A stretch of DNA of 64,000 bases from Stictocephala bisonia (GCA_035578905.1 JAQJVL010000249.1:872001-936000), one strand, 5' to 3'; counted from the stretch's first letter, positions 1 through 13,300 are shown. Notes: generated from the letters alone by a model not told the origin. Numbers and translations: made by a program.

Positions 1-829
1 TTCTCATGATTCAGAAAAATCAATATTGACATTCAAAATGAGCCCACGTGTTCTATGTAATATATATGTCTTTCTTGCCATCGGTTTTTACCTTTCGTGT
101 TAGTAAGATAAAAATTAATATATAACTATTAATTAATTATTAGTTAGTGAACTGTATTCAGAAAATGCACATTTTACAGTAGTTCCATAATTGGTTATTT
201 AGAAGTTTGTAGTAATTTTTGTTAGACATAGTATTGTTTCTTGGTGATATCCATTGGATCTTAGACCATTTATGAAAAACCACTTAATGTTTTTCAGTTC
301 AATCCCTCCACCTATTTTTTCTAACCAAAGAATGGCTGGATAACAACATATCTGGCAAACAAAAGAATCCTCGATGATGAGAAAAATTCCCTTATTCATC
401 CATTATACAAAATGAGAGAAAACTAAAAGTGAAAATTATAGAGAATCATCTTATAATTTCTTGATCAAGGTAAGCAACGGTTAGAATACAAAGTTGTGGA
501 ATAGCACGTTGGTTTTAGACCAAACAAATTCTAAACTTGAAGCTGATCTATGTACATTTCAACTACTATGAACTCATCTTCAGGTACAATACTAGGTTAC
601 CAACAAAATTCAAAATTATGTTTTCATAACCATTTATTGTACTTGCAGAAGACTTCATACACGGTGAAATATGCATAGTATTACTGTAATATATTTCTGA
701 TATTGAAAGACTTGTAGCAAATCTATAGTTTGTTAATTTATCAACCAACAAAAGGCATATGATGTCACTGACGATAAGGATTTCTTCCAAATAGCTAAAA
801 CAATGTGGCCTGAAACTCACAACTATAGC
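1..829. other. AT-rich sequence, no gene recognised
   Basis: I see no coding exon or clear repeat boundary. The 3' part may be the undetectably decayed upstream portion of the LINE that becomes readable near 830. Presumably intronic or flanking to the PDZ gene. Confidence 0.4.
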
Positions 830-1665
830 TTTGGTCTTTATCCATTACTTTTTAACTTTGTTTTAGAAAAAGTAATCCAGAAATGGTGAGACAAAAAATA
901 CAGAATAACGTCAACTCAATTAACTGGCACAACAAATATTAAAGTTGACTGTCAAACTTGAGCCGATAACATTGCAATTGTAACCGAAACAACTCAACTG
1001 CTAAGGAAAATAACTAAAATCCTGGAAGAGCTAGAAAAAAATCCAAACAATATGTGACATGTCTCAAGTCAAATCTTAAATTATTGAAAACAAAATACAT
1101 GATATATAAAGTTTTTCTCAATTCAAATATCTTGGTAAAATTATTCAAAAATGAAGTCTTGAAAATGTTCTAATGCACTTCTTTAAAAAAAATTAGGAAT
1201 GCTTTCATACTAATACAAGATGTTCATTGTAAAAAGCACTCACTATGAAAAATCAAAGTAGAATGCCTTTATATAGCAATACCTTAGTTTTGAGCAAAAT
1301 AGTTTACATTAGACAAATTAAAAAAAAAGGAGGAGACTATCAGAAAAATACTAGGTTTATTAATGACAAGAGAATATTAGAAGCAATAAGTAAATAGAGA
1401 AATACTAACGTACATTATGGCATGACAAAATTGAACCTATAATTGTTGGTTATAGCATAAGAGTAGAACCCACTATATTAACGAAGCTAATTTATAGAAT
1501 TTCACCAACATCAAACTACAGGTAAAACAGTAAAAAGTAAATAGATTGATGCAATAAAAGAAGACCTAAAAGCAGTAGGTTTAACTTTTACGGACATTTA
1601 CGACAAATTGGACCACTTTCGGCCAACTATTTTTAAGTTTGTTAGGAATAAGAAAAATAAACCTG
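830..1665 (+). pseudogene. Decayed RTE-like LINE reverse transcriptase, C-terminal half
   Basis: Reading across many stops and frameshifts, the plus strand gives a recognisable non-LTR reverse transcriptase. Near 830 it reads LYPLLFNFVLEKVIQKW. Near 960 comes ADNIAIVTETTQLL, the remnant of the palm motif ADDI. The thumb-region text HYEKSK appears near 1245. The C-terminal tail near 1545-1655 reads DAIKEDLKAVGLTFTDIYDK. This order matches RTE-class ORF2 proteins, which copy their RNA at the target site by target-primed reverse transcription. Here the palm aspartate pair is already lost (ADN) and several stops interrupt the frame, so it is dead. No ORF1, endonuclease or 3' repeat tail is visible. 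I infer RTE rather than Jockey from the ETTQ and HYEKSK context; the class is moderately sure. Confidence 0.6.
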
Positions 1666-1685
1666 ATCTAGTGATTGTTGATTGC

Positions 1686-1830
1686 AGGCGTGGTGGCTCA
1701 GTGGCTAAGGCTTCGGAGGGCAAGGTCCAAGGTTCCAATCCCCAATGAGCTAACGGTCAGTACTTCACTCGTTGAATAAAGTTCACACACAGGCTTGTAG
1801 CCCTTGTGAACTGTCGAGCGGTTTTTATTT
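1686..1830 (+). repeat. tRNA-derived SINE
   Basis: The head carries a good RNA polymerase III A box (TGGCTCAGTGG, near 1693) and B box (GGTTCCAATCC, near 1730) with tRNA-like spacing. A tRNA-unrelated body follows. It does not fold as a complete tRNA that I can see, so it is annotated as a SINE and not a tRNA gene. Confidence 0.6.
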
Positions 1831-2925
1831 TAAAAAAAGTGAAAGAAAGAGATCAATCCGAAGTGGGCACAGGAGGTCGACTAATGGGAACAGGGTTGAC
1901 CTTACTGTTGGACCCATGTAAATCATATATAAATTGTGTAAAAATCAACACACATATAAACATATTAAGGTATAAAGTGATTTTACAGAACATTCAGTAA
2001 AATACTTTTTTATTTTCGTCATAACACAACACAATATATAAAGTGCTAATGGTTATTTAAATCTAAACAAAATGCAGTCTTAATGTTATAAACCAGTGCT
2101 TGTTTTGTTGGTCAAAGCCTTGAAAGCACTTGCCACATGACACTGATCAAATCCGGTTTATACCCAACCAAAAGGCTCTTTTACTTTACTAACAAATTAT
2201 CATACTTACCTTATTTGGTTATAAAAATCACTGGTACAACGTTTTCAATAAAACTGGCTAGTAAGTGATTATTTAATACCTACAAAAGCTCTTAAATTAT
2301 ATATTTTCGGCCATTACATAGCAACTAATAAAGAAGCAGCAACAGCTGTTATGGCTGTCTTTTTACACAAATAATTTATACATTGCAAACAAATAAAGTA
2401 TATTTATATTCACATACAAATTTTGAACCAAAATCTAAATACATACTGGCAACAATACACACTAGCACATAACAGTGCAACATGTAAAATAATAATAATA
2501 GATAGTACTAGTAAAGCAATTAATTACAATAAGTACATGTAGGCCTGACTTAAGTTACATTACAAAACCCAATATCTTTTACATATTTTACAAGACTAAT
2601 TCACGAGTAATGTATAAACAAATTGGAAGACTATACAGTTTATATTAATGCCACCAACTAATGTGATCTTTGCCGTGGAAAACCAACTTTACAATATTAA
2701 GGATGTGTCTATAGTAGTTTTGTGGTTTTAAAAATTATTTCTTAAGAATCTTAAAGAAGCAAATACCATATTGAAAGGATAAATACTAGTTAAAAAACTA
2801 ACATTCATTATGATGAAAATAAAACTACTAATTAACATAATACAACAGATCTTACTAGCAGCGGTACAAACAGATGCTTTTTGATAAAGCATATATGCAA
2901 AAAATTACAACTATAATAAATAGTA
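1831..2925. other. No feature recognised
   Basis: AT-rich sequence with scattered stops in all frames. I see no exon, repeat array or terminal inverted repeat pair. Confidence 0.4.
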
Positions 2926-3292
2926 CAGTAAACCCTCGATTTAACAGACTATATGGGATTGGCTCTAGTCCGTTAAATCATGGTGAATCAGCCCAAGGTG
3001 TCATGAGATTGCCACAAAACTAACTGTGATGCTGTAAGATCGTAGTTACCTTAACAATTGATAAAATATACAAATATTTACATATTTTATAAAAGTGATT
3101 AAACCATCAGGATAAAGAGTACGTAGGATATACTGAACAATAATAACTATTTGTGGAATATTTGAAGTTGATTTAGAAAACTATACTCTTATAAATTAAC
3201 ATTTTTTAATAAAAATTCTTCAAATGCATGGTAGAACAATTCAGATACTGTAATACAACTGCAATCCTGTCCGTTGAATGGAGGGTTTACTG
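2926..3292. mobile_element. pogo/Tigger-type MITE, 367 bp
   Basis: The ends are inverted repeats, CAGTAAACCCTCGATTTAAC on the left and CAGTAAACCCTCCATTCAAC read inward from the right. The dinucleotide TA flanks each side. There is no transposase. TA duplication and CAGTA ends fit the pogo/Tigger branch of Tc1-mariner elements. Confidence 0.8.
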
Positions 3293-4539
3293 TACAAATG
3301 TTCATTTATGACAATCTTTCAACTATGTAAAGAAAACTATAGGAACACAATATGGCGGTATCTATTTACCGTCATGTTTTATCCATCAGAGGTCCAAACC
3401 TTGAAAGGTGTAAACTTTTGTCCATGAAAGACTCAAGTAACTATAAAATATTGTCTTAACATAGATATTTGTATAGCTCTGTTTTGTTGTAATATTCTTA
3501 GCCAAATCAATCCTATCATGATAATAAATCTGATATTTTCACTGAAATTATTTTGTCTGATCAAATCATGTATTTGCAGGAGAAAAAAGTGTATTCTGCC
3601 CTTAATGTAAAGTACTCAAATAGTTTTTACAAGTATAGACCTCCAGTTGTCTTGACTAAAATTTCAATTACTACAATCTGGGTCTAAATTAACAATTTTA
3701 GAAAATAGTGTTGATTACATGACTATGCAAATAACTAATTGCGTAACAGTAAATTATTATTAACTAATATAAATTTTTCATAACTATGGGAAAAGGTTGG
3801 CTTAACTTCAAACGATTTTGCTTTAATATTTGTACCACTGCTATCAAAGCTAAATCATTAAAATCAACAGGCAGGGACCGAAAACTGTAGGCTAACAAAG
3901 CCTTCATCACAACGTGAAGGACTCTTACTATCTAGTAAATGTTACAACATGTTGAATTGGGATACAAATAATACTGTATGTGAGCACCGTGTGATAGGCT
4001 GATTAGTTGGATTGTATATAAATAATTATTTTGGTAAGGTTTCATTAGTCTTAAAAAATATAGGCCTATACAAGGATATGAATGCTGATATAAAATATCT
4101 TGGTATATTTCAAAATTTACATTAAAACGGAACATTTTGTCCATGTTATATTTTAACCACATTAAGGGCTCTAAAAAGAAAAAAAAAACAGTAAAGCAAT
4201 TAACAATCAAAATAATAATTGCTAAACAGCCCTTTCGATTGAAAGCCGTATTTAAAAAGGCAAAATGACTCTTCTGTATCGAATGATAACAGCATGTAGC
4301 ATTATTATGTTGATTAGTTATGTTCCGAGCAATCTATTGGTACTCTGATAGGTTGTCAACAATTAGGAGTACATCAGTAAATAAAACAATGTTATCAAAT
4401 AGTAATACAATAAACTGCAAATAACATACTTTCATAACAGTGCATTCAACAGCTGAACAGCATTTTGCTTAAACCAGCTGCAATTCTATTAAAAAGTTTA
4501 AAGTTTAGGATCTTCTTATTTTACCAGACGAAGTTAGGG
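3293..4539. other. No feature recognised
   Basis: AT-rich, with no open frame resembling a protein family. Presumably intronic or intergenic. Confidence 0.4.
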
Positions 4540-4693
4540 CAAAGTAGCCCTCTCTAACACTTAACCAGGGGACCAACAGCTTAATGTGACTTCCGAACCA
4601 TGGGAGCGGCAGGGCAAACACTGTTAGTGGTCACATCGGAAATTGAACCCGGACTGGCTAAGTGGCATGCCACCTTAGTTACGGCGTTATTAT
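4540..4693 (-). repeat. tRNA-like SINE, second family
   Basis: On the minus strand there is an A-box-like block (TAACTAAGGTGG) followed by a B-box-like GGTTCAATTTC about 45 bp downstream, then a body ending near CTTTGCCCTAAC. The layout is a tRNA-derived SINE. It differs from the one near 1.7 kb. No target-site duplication was identified. Confidence 0.45.
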
Positions 4694-6021
4694 AATAATA
4701 TTACCTAGTGTATTTTATTATTATTACTGTATAATCTAATTGTATTTAGTGTATAGAATTTTGAAATGTGTGTTAGTTGATTGAAAAGGTGAATAATTTT
4801 GTTATAATCCAAATTAGGCAATGCATGTATTTAGGCTCAGCTTAAATTAGATCAAATTGATATGCCACAGTGAAATACTTTGTAACTGATGACAATGACG
4901 GAGAATTATTGGACTCTACCGGGTTAGGATAGTATAGTTCAGCCGCTTTGATTGGGACCTAATTAAAGAACCTGTGTGAGAGAGATAAAGCTAGTCATTG
5001 AAGTAAGACAGAAAATTAGTCTTCTCCCACCACTGAACCGACGTGCCATTTTAACATTGTGTTGTCATGGATACGCAGTGGGAAGCTCCGCCTATTACGT
5101 AATTGTGCTAGATAAACATTGGGGGGCAAGGCACGTGGAGGGAACTGAAATCTAGTACATTGGAACATGGCATAAGGAGAAAAGGATCTGAGATAGAAGT
5201 GAGGAATCAGCTGGTGTAGGGTGGTTTGTTATCATTACCGATTTATATTGAGGTTATATTATATTTTTGATTTGCGATATTACTGTGTTTTAAATATAGA
5301 TTTTATTTGAAATACTTATGATGTGATTGAAATGTTGAGTGACCTACCTTCAAACTGAAATAATCTTTACCAATACCACCATTAATATTTTCTTTACATA
5401 TTACTTTGTCTGCAATTTTAAAAGGTGTGCTTTGGTAACTGCATAAGTCGTGATAGATCAAGCAAGAACGTAACGTTCAATTTTGATATAATTTATAATA
5501 GCTACAAAATGACAATATATATATAAGATTATGACTATATTATATCGACTATTATAATTCAAGCAGTTTTCTATACTTTCTTTAACATAACTTAAATATA
5601 CAAATGAAGCGAAGGAGACGAAGTACCATGCACATCGTAACCCACCACAACTTCACCAGCTGATGGTGTCCGTTATTCCCACTCCCATCACGGCCCCTCA
5701 CGTCAACTAGAGACAAAGTGGTGGAACACTTCCCCTCTGCTGCTGCAACCCCAACATGCATTGAATATACCATACAGGTCGCTTTCAACCCGGCCCAATT
5801 ATATAGAATAGGGCTTGTACCGAAGGGCAATTAATTGTATTAACTATTTTTTCCAGGTCTTTTAAATCCATAGAAGGTTTATTATTTGTTCAGTAGTGGT
5901 GTAAACATTTGACAATACTCTTATCTTTATTTTGATCGCTCTCATAATTTTTTGTAAAAATAAAAATATTTGGAATTTTTTAGATTTATATTTTATATGG
6001 TACTTAAAATTTTATATGTTA
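4694..6021. other. No gene recognised; GC-richer patch
   Basis: Mostly AT-rich. Around 5600-5790 the GC content rises and an 82-codon minus-strand frame stays open, but it has no recognisable motif or splice context. An old repeat is likelier than an exon. Confidence 0.35.
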
Positions 6022-6595
6022 CAGTAAGACCTTGATAATCTGGCACTCTTGTAGATTTGTGTGTCCCGGATTATCAAGGTTTACTGAAAAACAGTGGTAA
6101 AATGGGAAAATATAGGTAACAATTGGAATATATTTTGTAAATATTGTTATAGGTATATTTTACTAAGAATTCAGAATAGTAGACATACATGGATTGCTTT
6201 TTAACAATATAAAAGTGAAAATTGTGTACTGTACTTATGTACTTAACAATTTAAATCATTAATTTGCCATATAGATTTTAATCATAGTCTTCCTTGTCCC
6301 CTATTGTATCCTAATATACAATATGTCAGCAGATGTTCCACTGAAAAAGCATGTCAAACGTCAACAACGCAGTCAAAATGGCAATTGGCGTTCTACTATT
6401 TAGACAGAGAGAGACAGCTGACAGTGGTGAGTAATAGCAGCCGACGCCCGTGTGATTTTGAGTCGCTTCCGACGCTTTGTACTCGTTCCCGACTGCTATA
6501 TGTACTGTACATAATTTCTGCAAATTGAGATCCCAGATGTGCCGGACTATTGGCTATACCGGACTATGAAGTGCTGAATTATCAAGTTCTTAATG
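6022..6595. mobile_element. pogo/Tigger-type MITE, 574 bp
   Basis: TA-flanked inverted ends: CAGTAAGACCTTGATAATC on the left, CATTAAGAACTTGATAATTC inward from the right. A third, internal end-like copy (near 6062-6085, minus sense) suggests a short element next to a longer one or an internal duplication. No transposase. Confidence 0.7.
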
Positions 6596-6708
6596 TATAA
6601 GATAAAAACATCTTGATTAATGGCTGCAACAAAACTAAATTAAGAGATAGTTACAATTGATGCAAGATTTGTTACTACGCATTTTGAAAGTTGAAAATAT
6701 GTCAGAAT

Positions 6709-6747
6709 GCAAGAGAGAGAGAGGGGAGAGAGAGAGAGAGAGAGAGA
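6709..6747. repeat. GA-rich simple repeat
   Basis: A purine run of mostly GA dinucleotides with a GGGG interruption. Confidence 0.9.
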
Positions 6748-6856
6748 ATGGACCTGGACAATCAGATCGGAAAAGATTAAAATTATACATGCTAATTATA
6801 AATCATTTAAAAGAATATACTCATCCCTAATATATTAACTATACCATTAAACAGTA

Positions 6857-7438
6857 TAGTACAACCTTGATTATCCGGCCTCGCTTTATCCGGCAGTCTG
6901 TGTCATACGGTTCGGCAAGTGGATAACAATAAAAATTATTTACAAGATAAAATTACAATTAATCGGAAGCCCCTTTCAGTTTTGAAATGGAAATGTCGTA
7001 CACCAGTGTTTCAGTTTTGCATTTTGCAAATTGCAGGCGCTGTACTGACTAGTCACCCTCTAAACATTTAATGATACGCCTGAATATCCGAGCTGGCAAT
7101 GTTGTTTACTTTTGTTCAGTGTGGCTGGCTGGAAGAGTCCATTTCGCGATTGGGGGAAGTGGAACGTTCATTTTACGTACACACCCTCGGCAATCAGCAT
7201 TAAAAAAAAATATCAAGCAGCGTCAAATTTGGCGATCGTGATAAACATCGTTCGTTTTAATACAATTGCTGCAGTGTGTAATGTGTTGCGCCACATGCAA
7301 TTGTTGGCACTCCGCTTAGGTGTGCTGTCTGTTATCAGTTATTAAACGTGTTTCTCCAATAAAACCAAGTTATTTATGACTTATGTTTTATCCGGCTTGA
7401 CCTTCGCCACATTAGGCCGGATAACCGAGGTTGTACTG
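6857..7438. mobile_element. pogo/Tigger-type MITE, 582 bp
   Basis: Inverted ends TAGTACAACCTTGATTATCC (left) and CAGTACAACCTCGGTTATCC (inward from right), both followed by GGCC, flanked by TA. The open frames inside are not transposase-like. Confidence 0.8.
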
Positions 7439-8048
7439 TAGTACCATATTCATACCTAATTTAATGCTTTGAATTGAAAACCTAACAAAATGTGCTTTAC
7501 ACAAACACACTAACAATATCATCAACAACTTATCATTATTGATAGTTCTTAGATTAGATTACAAACATTTATAATCATGGTGATAAAACTGTTTATTCTT
7601 TTCATTTCCAAAAGGGATTTCCCATTTTAAATTCATAATACTATTTATCTCCAAGGCACAATCACTAATTTATTCATAAAAATCTACACAACTCACAATT
7701 TTTTAAAGTTTGTATCAAGTATACAATAATTTATCAGGTTATTTAAGTTACATAATTCACTCAGCCTTATTCCCTAAAATTTAGTCAATTCTAGGGATGC
7801 TTTAAGGAATTTATGTAGCTGATCATAATAAAAATACATTATGGCAAGTATTGTTTGGTAAAAGGATATTTCTTAACTTCAAAAGTCATGTATTTAGAAA
7901 GCCACAAAAATAATGTCACATATAAAAACAACAGAACTTCATTATTGTAAAAATGTTATACCGGTAACATAAGATATAACTATTTCTCTTTTTATAAAAA
8001 AATGCACTGATTTCTTATCAGTCAAGATAATTTGCATCCTTTGAGATA
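7439..8048. other. No feature recognised
   Basis: AT-rich spacer between two MITEs, with no coding signal. Confidence 0.4.
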
Positions 8049-8646
8049 CAGTAGACTCCCGATTATCCACGAGTGGATTAACCACGTTGCAGATCAACCA
8101 CGATTGTGGAAAAAAAAATCAAAGTACATAATAGTACATAGTTTATGCAACGATGTTATTATAATGGAAATAATGATATCTGCCACTGTGAGTCAGTTAT
8201 TTACAGTAGTCAGTGCAGTGTGGAAGTGCTTATCGACAGATTTACAAGACGGATAAACGGAAAATCCATAGAGGAGGAACAAGGCACAACAGAGTGTGAT
8301 ATTACGGTGTTACGAAAAATTCATGCAAGCATTGTAAGAAAAGAGTCTAGCGCTAAGAATTAAAAATGTATAAAAGACTTCTTTCCAACCCAACATTTGT
8401 TTTACTTTCATTAAAATGTTATTATGTGATTCAAGTGATAATTAATTAAATGTCAGTATGTACTGTACTACTGTATTTTAATTGTTTTATTTTTAAACCT
8501 AAACTCATAGTAAGGCCTAATTGTTTTGTTTCAGAGTTGTTTTTAGTCACTGCCAGGCAATTTTAGGCTATTTTTGGACTATCCACGATTGTGATTTTCT
8601 ATGAAGGGTCAGCCACTCATTATCGTGGATAATCGGGAGTCTACTG
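8049..8646. mobile_element. Tigger-type element, 598 bp, with possible transposase tail
   Basis: TA-flanked perfect ends CAGTAGACTCCCGATTATCC at 8049 and, inverted, at 8646. The plus frame at 8145-8363 ends in SIEEEQGTTECDITVLRKIH followed by a stop. This resembles the extreme C-terminus of Tigger/pogo transposases (inference from style). If so, the element is an internally deleted copy of an autonomous Tigger and not a de novo MITE. Confidence 0.8.
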
Positions 8647-8989
8647 TATGTTAAACATTACTGGTGCAATATCACCTTGACGAAACAGCACTGCAAACAG
8701 TAGATGACGTCAAAAAATATATATTAACCTCAATACCGCTAGTTTCCCATTAATATTGGAACATTACTTACATTTATATTTGACCATTTCACACTGATAA
8801 ACTATTAGTAGTTTGAAGACCTTGTTACATCTGCTACCAACAATTATCAATAAATTGATTTTTATATAAGTCTTTGTTTTCTAACAGTGCTTAGTTGAAA
8901 GAGAGGGTATGTTTCACTTTTGTAGCCAGAGCCTCACGATGCAGGCCAGCATACTCTAGTAAGGTGCTTTTATACAAGACATTATCAAA

Positions 8990-9345
8990 AAGGGTGTTTA
9001 CAAATTCATGTTACAAACTTCGTAATATTGTTCCTTTGGTCAAAAGAAACATATAACATACTACAACTGAGCGTTCACCTCTTTTCGTTTAATGTCTGTC
9101 TGCAATGTTTTTTTTTAAATGCATAAAACTTAATCAAAGCTAAAAAAAATTAGACAACATTTTTTCTTGTAGGGTTTCTGTTATAAATCAGTTTGAAGCC
9201 ATATCATATTTTCTTTTCAAAGTTGTGGCCATTCAACATTTTCAATAAAAAGAAAATAAATAGACCCCTGGTTACATTATGTTTTACGTTTTTTTACTCC
9301 AAGAACAGTAAGCAACGTTTGTAACATGAATTTGTACACACCCTG
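8990..9345. mobile_element. Short TIR element, 356 bp
   Basis: Ends are inverted repeats of about 25 bp. The left starts AAGGGTGTTTACAAATTCAT and the right reads CAGGGTGTGTACAAATTCAT inward. It is non-coding. The CAGGGTG ends resemble several mariner-like and hAT-like MITEs; no clear duplication of flanking bases decides between them. Confidence 0.65.
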
Positions 9346-9363
9346 TGAATATTCAAATACAAT

Positions 9364-11497
9364 GTAGAAGAAAAGTTACGGAACAGATTAATAATATTTT
9401 AACGATTACAGATAAAGCAATAAAACTTGGTACATCAATACTGCATTTATTTTTAAGTAACTGCCATTTTGATGTCATATAAAGGGGATGGCCTTCAGGG
9501 AGTCAGCTAAAAATCATAAATAAGAGCATAGGTTGAGTAGTACATTAAATTAAAGGTCTTTAGTAGTACAACACAAAACCACAATTCCGAACTCAAAAGA
9601 TTAGCTTTTTTAAAAAATGAAGCTGGTTTAAAGTTTTATGAAGTTACAATGAAGGTTCTGATATAGACGATTTAACATTATTTTATTACCTCAAGTTGGG
9701 GAAGTTAAGCTTTGTAAATGCCTAGAGATAGTTTTTTAGGGTAGTTTGTGACTTCACTTACAATGGATGATGGTCCACAAGGGGTTCGATAAAAATATTA
9801 AAAATAGCATAGGTCAAAGTGTACATCATTTTAAAGGGGTTTATAGCACAGATGAACACCACAAACAGCACTTAAAAAGGTTGATCCAGTACAAAATAGC
9901 ATATGTTCAAAATTGTGTTGGTTGTAGTAGGACATTGCATTAGTGGCTACAAGTTAAGTGCACAAATAAATCAAAGAAAAAATGCTGCTGCATGCAATTC
10001 ATGACTGTCGTAAAAAAGTACATTCTGAAGTTTGACATGAAAAAGAGTTAGAAATGCAAAAATTAACTGTAAAAATATTTGGTAAGTAAGCATTAATTTT
10101 TTCATTACAATATTTGAACATCTGCCATTTTGAACTAAATCAATCCTTTTAAGTGCTGTTTGTGGTATTCATCTCCGCTAGTCAACCCCTTTAACCCTTA
10201 AAGCTTTATCCAATGCCTATTTTCCATTAACTGCTCATTTATTGTAAAAAAATAAAAATTATATTTTTTAGTTGCTCATTTTTTGTCTTGTTCTGTACAG
10301 GAAATAAAAGATATGATAACATTTTGAAACTTTTATTAGCTTATTTTACCTTTTTTTCTTATATATAAATATGTAAATAAGCAAACTTTTACTTGAAACT
10401 AAGCTTCAGGCCTAGATCACTTATATGAATCAATACAAAATATTATAACTATTAATAAAAAATGTATAATTTAGTAAATTTACATGTACATAAACTGATA
10501 AAGACATTAAGGGCCTGCACATAACAGATATAATAAAAAATAAGAACATACATAAAGCACTTGTGTAAGATGTACTTAGTACAAATTGCACAAAATCGTC
10601 AAAATCAGAATTGTCTGGATTATTCATATTGACACTTAAAACTAATAAATAACTAACATATATTAAACTAAAGTAATAATAAAACAACTAAATACACAGT
10701 TTCAAAGAAGTGAGGCGGCGGACAATGACAACTGCTCGGTTCAACAGTTGCTGTGTGTATATGCGCTTGTGGCGTTGGGCGGCACAGCGGAAATGTACAC
10801 TGCCAGACAAAAACCAGTATCGTAGTGATTGACAGGTCAACAAAAGGCCACATGTCACAAAATGCGTCTCTCATGAGCTACCACCCATAACCCAAACGCA
10901 CTACGGAATTAAATTATAAACATTACTTAGAAAATATTATATATGTAACTATTACGTGTATATGCGCTTACGGCGTTTAGAACAAAGTCAATATATGCGC
11001 ATATATGTGCTTACCAAGTAATACGGGTTAAAATGTTGTACATCTTGAACTATGCTAGTTTTAATATTTTTGTCGAACTCGTTGTGAACCATTATCCATT
11101 GGAAGTATTAAGTCACCAACTACCCTAAAAAACTATTTCTTGAGTCCAGTAGGAATTTACAAAGTTTAACTTTCCCAACTTGAGCTAAGAAAAAAATATT
11201 AGACCTTCTAGAACAGACCTTCAATGACTTAATATTATAAAGAGCAAACCTTTTGAGTTTGGAGTTGTGGTTTTATGTTATACTAATAAAGACCTTTAAT
11301 TTGATGTACTATTTGACCTATGCTCTCATTTAAGATTTTCATCTGACTCCCTGAAGGCCATCTCCTTAATATTACAGAAAAATGGCAGTTACTTAAAAAA
11401 TTAGATTAATAGGTGCAGTAATGATGTATCAAGTTTTATTGCTTAATCTGTAATCGTTAAAAAATTATTAATGGGTTCCAGAACTTTCCTTCCACAC
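9364..11497. mobile_element. Long fold-back element interrupted by a TTAA element
   Basis: The left arm (9364-about 9915) is the diverged reverse complement of the right arm (about 10105-10190 plus 11028-11497), each near 550 bp, with a spacer of about 190 bp. Matching landmarks include the block around 9485 (GGATGGCCTTCAGGGAGTCA) and its complement near 11350, and the block around 9850 and its complement near 10165. It has no open frame resembling a protein. The right arm is split by the element at 10195-11027. A fragment related to the outer arm occurs near 44265-44330. Confidence 0.8.
10195..11027. mobile_element. TTAA-flanked piggyBac-type MITE, 833 bp
   Basis: TTAA lies on both sides (10191-10194 and 11028-11031). 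The element starts CCCTTAAAGC and ends GTAATACGGG. The left fold-back arm supplies the empty site: TTTTAAAGG at about 9830 is uninterrupted, so insertion at TTAA is shown within the sequence. Near the right end a palindrome GCGCATATATGTGC is centred 23.5 bp from the terminus, and a wobble version lies 43 bp further in. The element has no transposase. A 68-codon minus frame inside is not recognisable. Confidence 0.8.
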
Positions 11498-13214
11498 AGA
11501 ATGGAAATAAGATTTGGAAACACTTTCACAACTTTTGTATAACTTCACTTGTAAAAGTGAAATCTTGTACATGATCAAGGTTACAAAGAACATACTTTTT
11601 GACACCATTAGTGACAATTCATCTTTTCAGGGGGGCGGCCTATGATGAGTTGAACAAAAATCTTCAACGTAAGCCTAGGTCAAGTTTGGTATCAAATGAA
11701 AGGTCTATTCAAGAAATATTAATTACCACAAACCAGACTTCGAAAGGTTTATCCATTCCAGAGTAGGGGTCATTTGAATTTCAAAGTAACTAATTTGAAA
11801 AAAATTATTTCTCCACTATTTAACAGTTTTAAGTAAATTATTCTGATGAAAAATTATACTTTATGGAACACAATTACTAAACAAAATTAAATTATCAAAT
11901 TATCTATGGGAAAAATAACGTTATTGTTAAAGCGTTTCTATGTTTTTTTCCACCCAGTATTTGATCTAAATATTGACAGTTGATGTAATAATTAAATGAC
12001 TAGTCCATTTGTATAACTAAGATACTATTTTTAATACTTAATAATTGTATGATTTTTTTACTTTTGATATTTGTTACATACTCGCAAAATATAAAAAATG
12101 TTTATATTTTATTTTGTATATGTAGACAATTTACTCTTAAATAAGTAATCATAGGTTTTTTGAAACTGAAACAAGAACTACTAATTAATTATGTACTTTA
12201 TATACTTAATAATGTAATTTTAATACTTTGTTAATGGAGCTAAACTTTAATTTATTTGTATGTTTATAAATATATAAACTTAAATATATAAATACTATTT
12301 AAGATAGAAAATAACATTTTTTGAAATAAATTGCCTGTCTGAAAAGTCCATTTCAAAATTTAAAACAAAACATTTAAAGACTTTTCAGTATGATAAATGC
12401 AAATGGGTTAAAAAAAATATGTCACTAATAAGCCATTGTCTTAAGTACATAACTTAAGATAAGAACTATATTTCCTTATTAAACTGGAACTAACAAATAA
12501 ACTTAAACATCCTAAAGTATTGTAGTATATCCTCAGTGAAATGGAAAAAAATATATGTAAAAAATATTTTGCAATACGACCATTGTTTAGTACTTCCATT
12601 TTATACGGTTTAAACTCATCAAGCTCAATTTCTCATACCATGCAACACATTATTTGTTCACAAATAATGGCTGATATTTAGTCTAATAAAGTACAGGTAT
12701 CAACATTTTTGAAAATACAGTTAATTATTAAGGATAGTCAAATACATATTTTTTATTTGTATGAAACTTTTAAATCTTTAAAATTAAATACCATTAATTT
12801 AAAAGTTAATGAATTCTTTAATGTAACCATAGATTAGCAAATTCTAGTCATATACCTGATTTCCAAATTTCAATATCAATTAATTTACTAACATTTCAAT
12901 TAAATTCAAAATGGTACACATAAAACTGGCTGTTGACTATTATTATTATATCCTATAAAGATCTTGGGTAAAGATATTTATAGGAAACAAACTATTGTTC
13001 AGTAGGCAATATTTATTTATTACTTATCTTAAAAACACTTCTCTTAGATGTATGGCCAAATATGTTATAAGATTGAGTGTAGAAGCCTTGTAACTAAGGT
13101 CAAATAAATCATTTTTAATAGCCCAATAGCTAGAACGACTTAAGATCTACATTTTTTCATGGAATGAAATAAAAATAAGAGATACATAAATAAAAACCAT
13201 AGAAGGCTAGGCTA
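11498..13214. other. No feature recognised
   Basis: Very AT-rich, without coding frames, arrays or inverted ends that I can pair. Confidence 0.4.
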
Positions 13215-13300
13215 ATTTTTTTGAGCTAATTGATAAGTCTGATACTCGGTTAATTTTTTTGAGCTAATTGATAAGTCTGATACTCGGTTATCTTCCCTGG
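13215..13300 (-). repeat. SINE fragment with a 38-bp tandem duplication
   Basis: The text GAGCTAATTGATAAGTCTGA occurs at 13223 and again at 13261. It matches the internal part of the SINE-like repeat at 61192-61640 (CAGCTAATTGACAAGCCTGA) in the same orientation. Only about 85 bp remain. Confidence 0.6.

Noticed and set aside
1686..1760. tRNA gene
   Set aside because: A and B boxes are present, but I cannot form the acceptor and anticodon stems and a SINE body follows. A SINE is the better reading.
5582..5830. GC-richer 82-codon minus frame as a PDZ gene exon
   Set aside because: No PDZ or other motif, no matching splice phase, and the composition is low in diagnostic residues.
10668..10874. 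68-codon minus frame inside the 833-bp TTAA element
   Set aside because: No similarity to a transposase; it lies in the GC-richer core of a MITE and is not supported as a gene.
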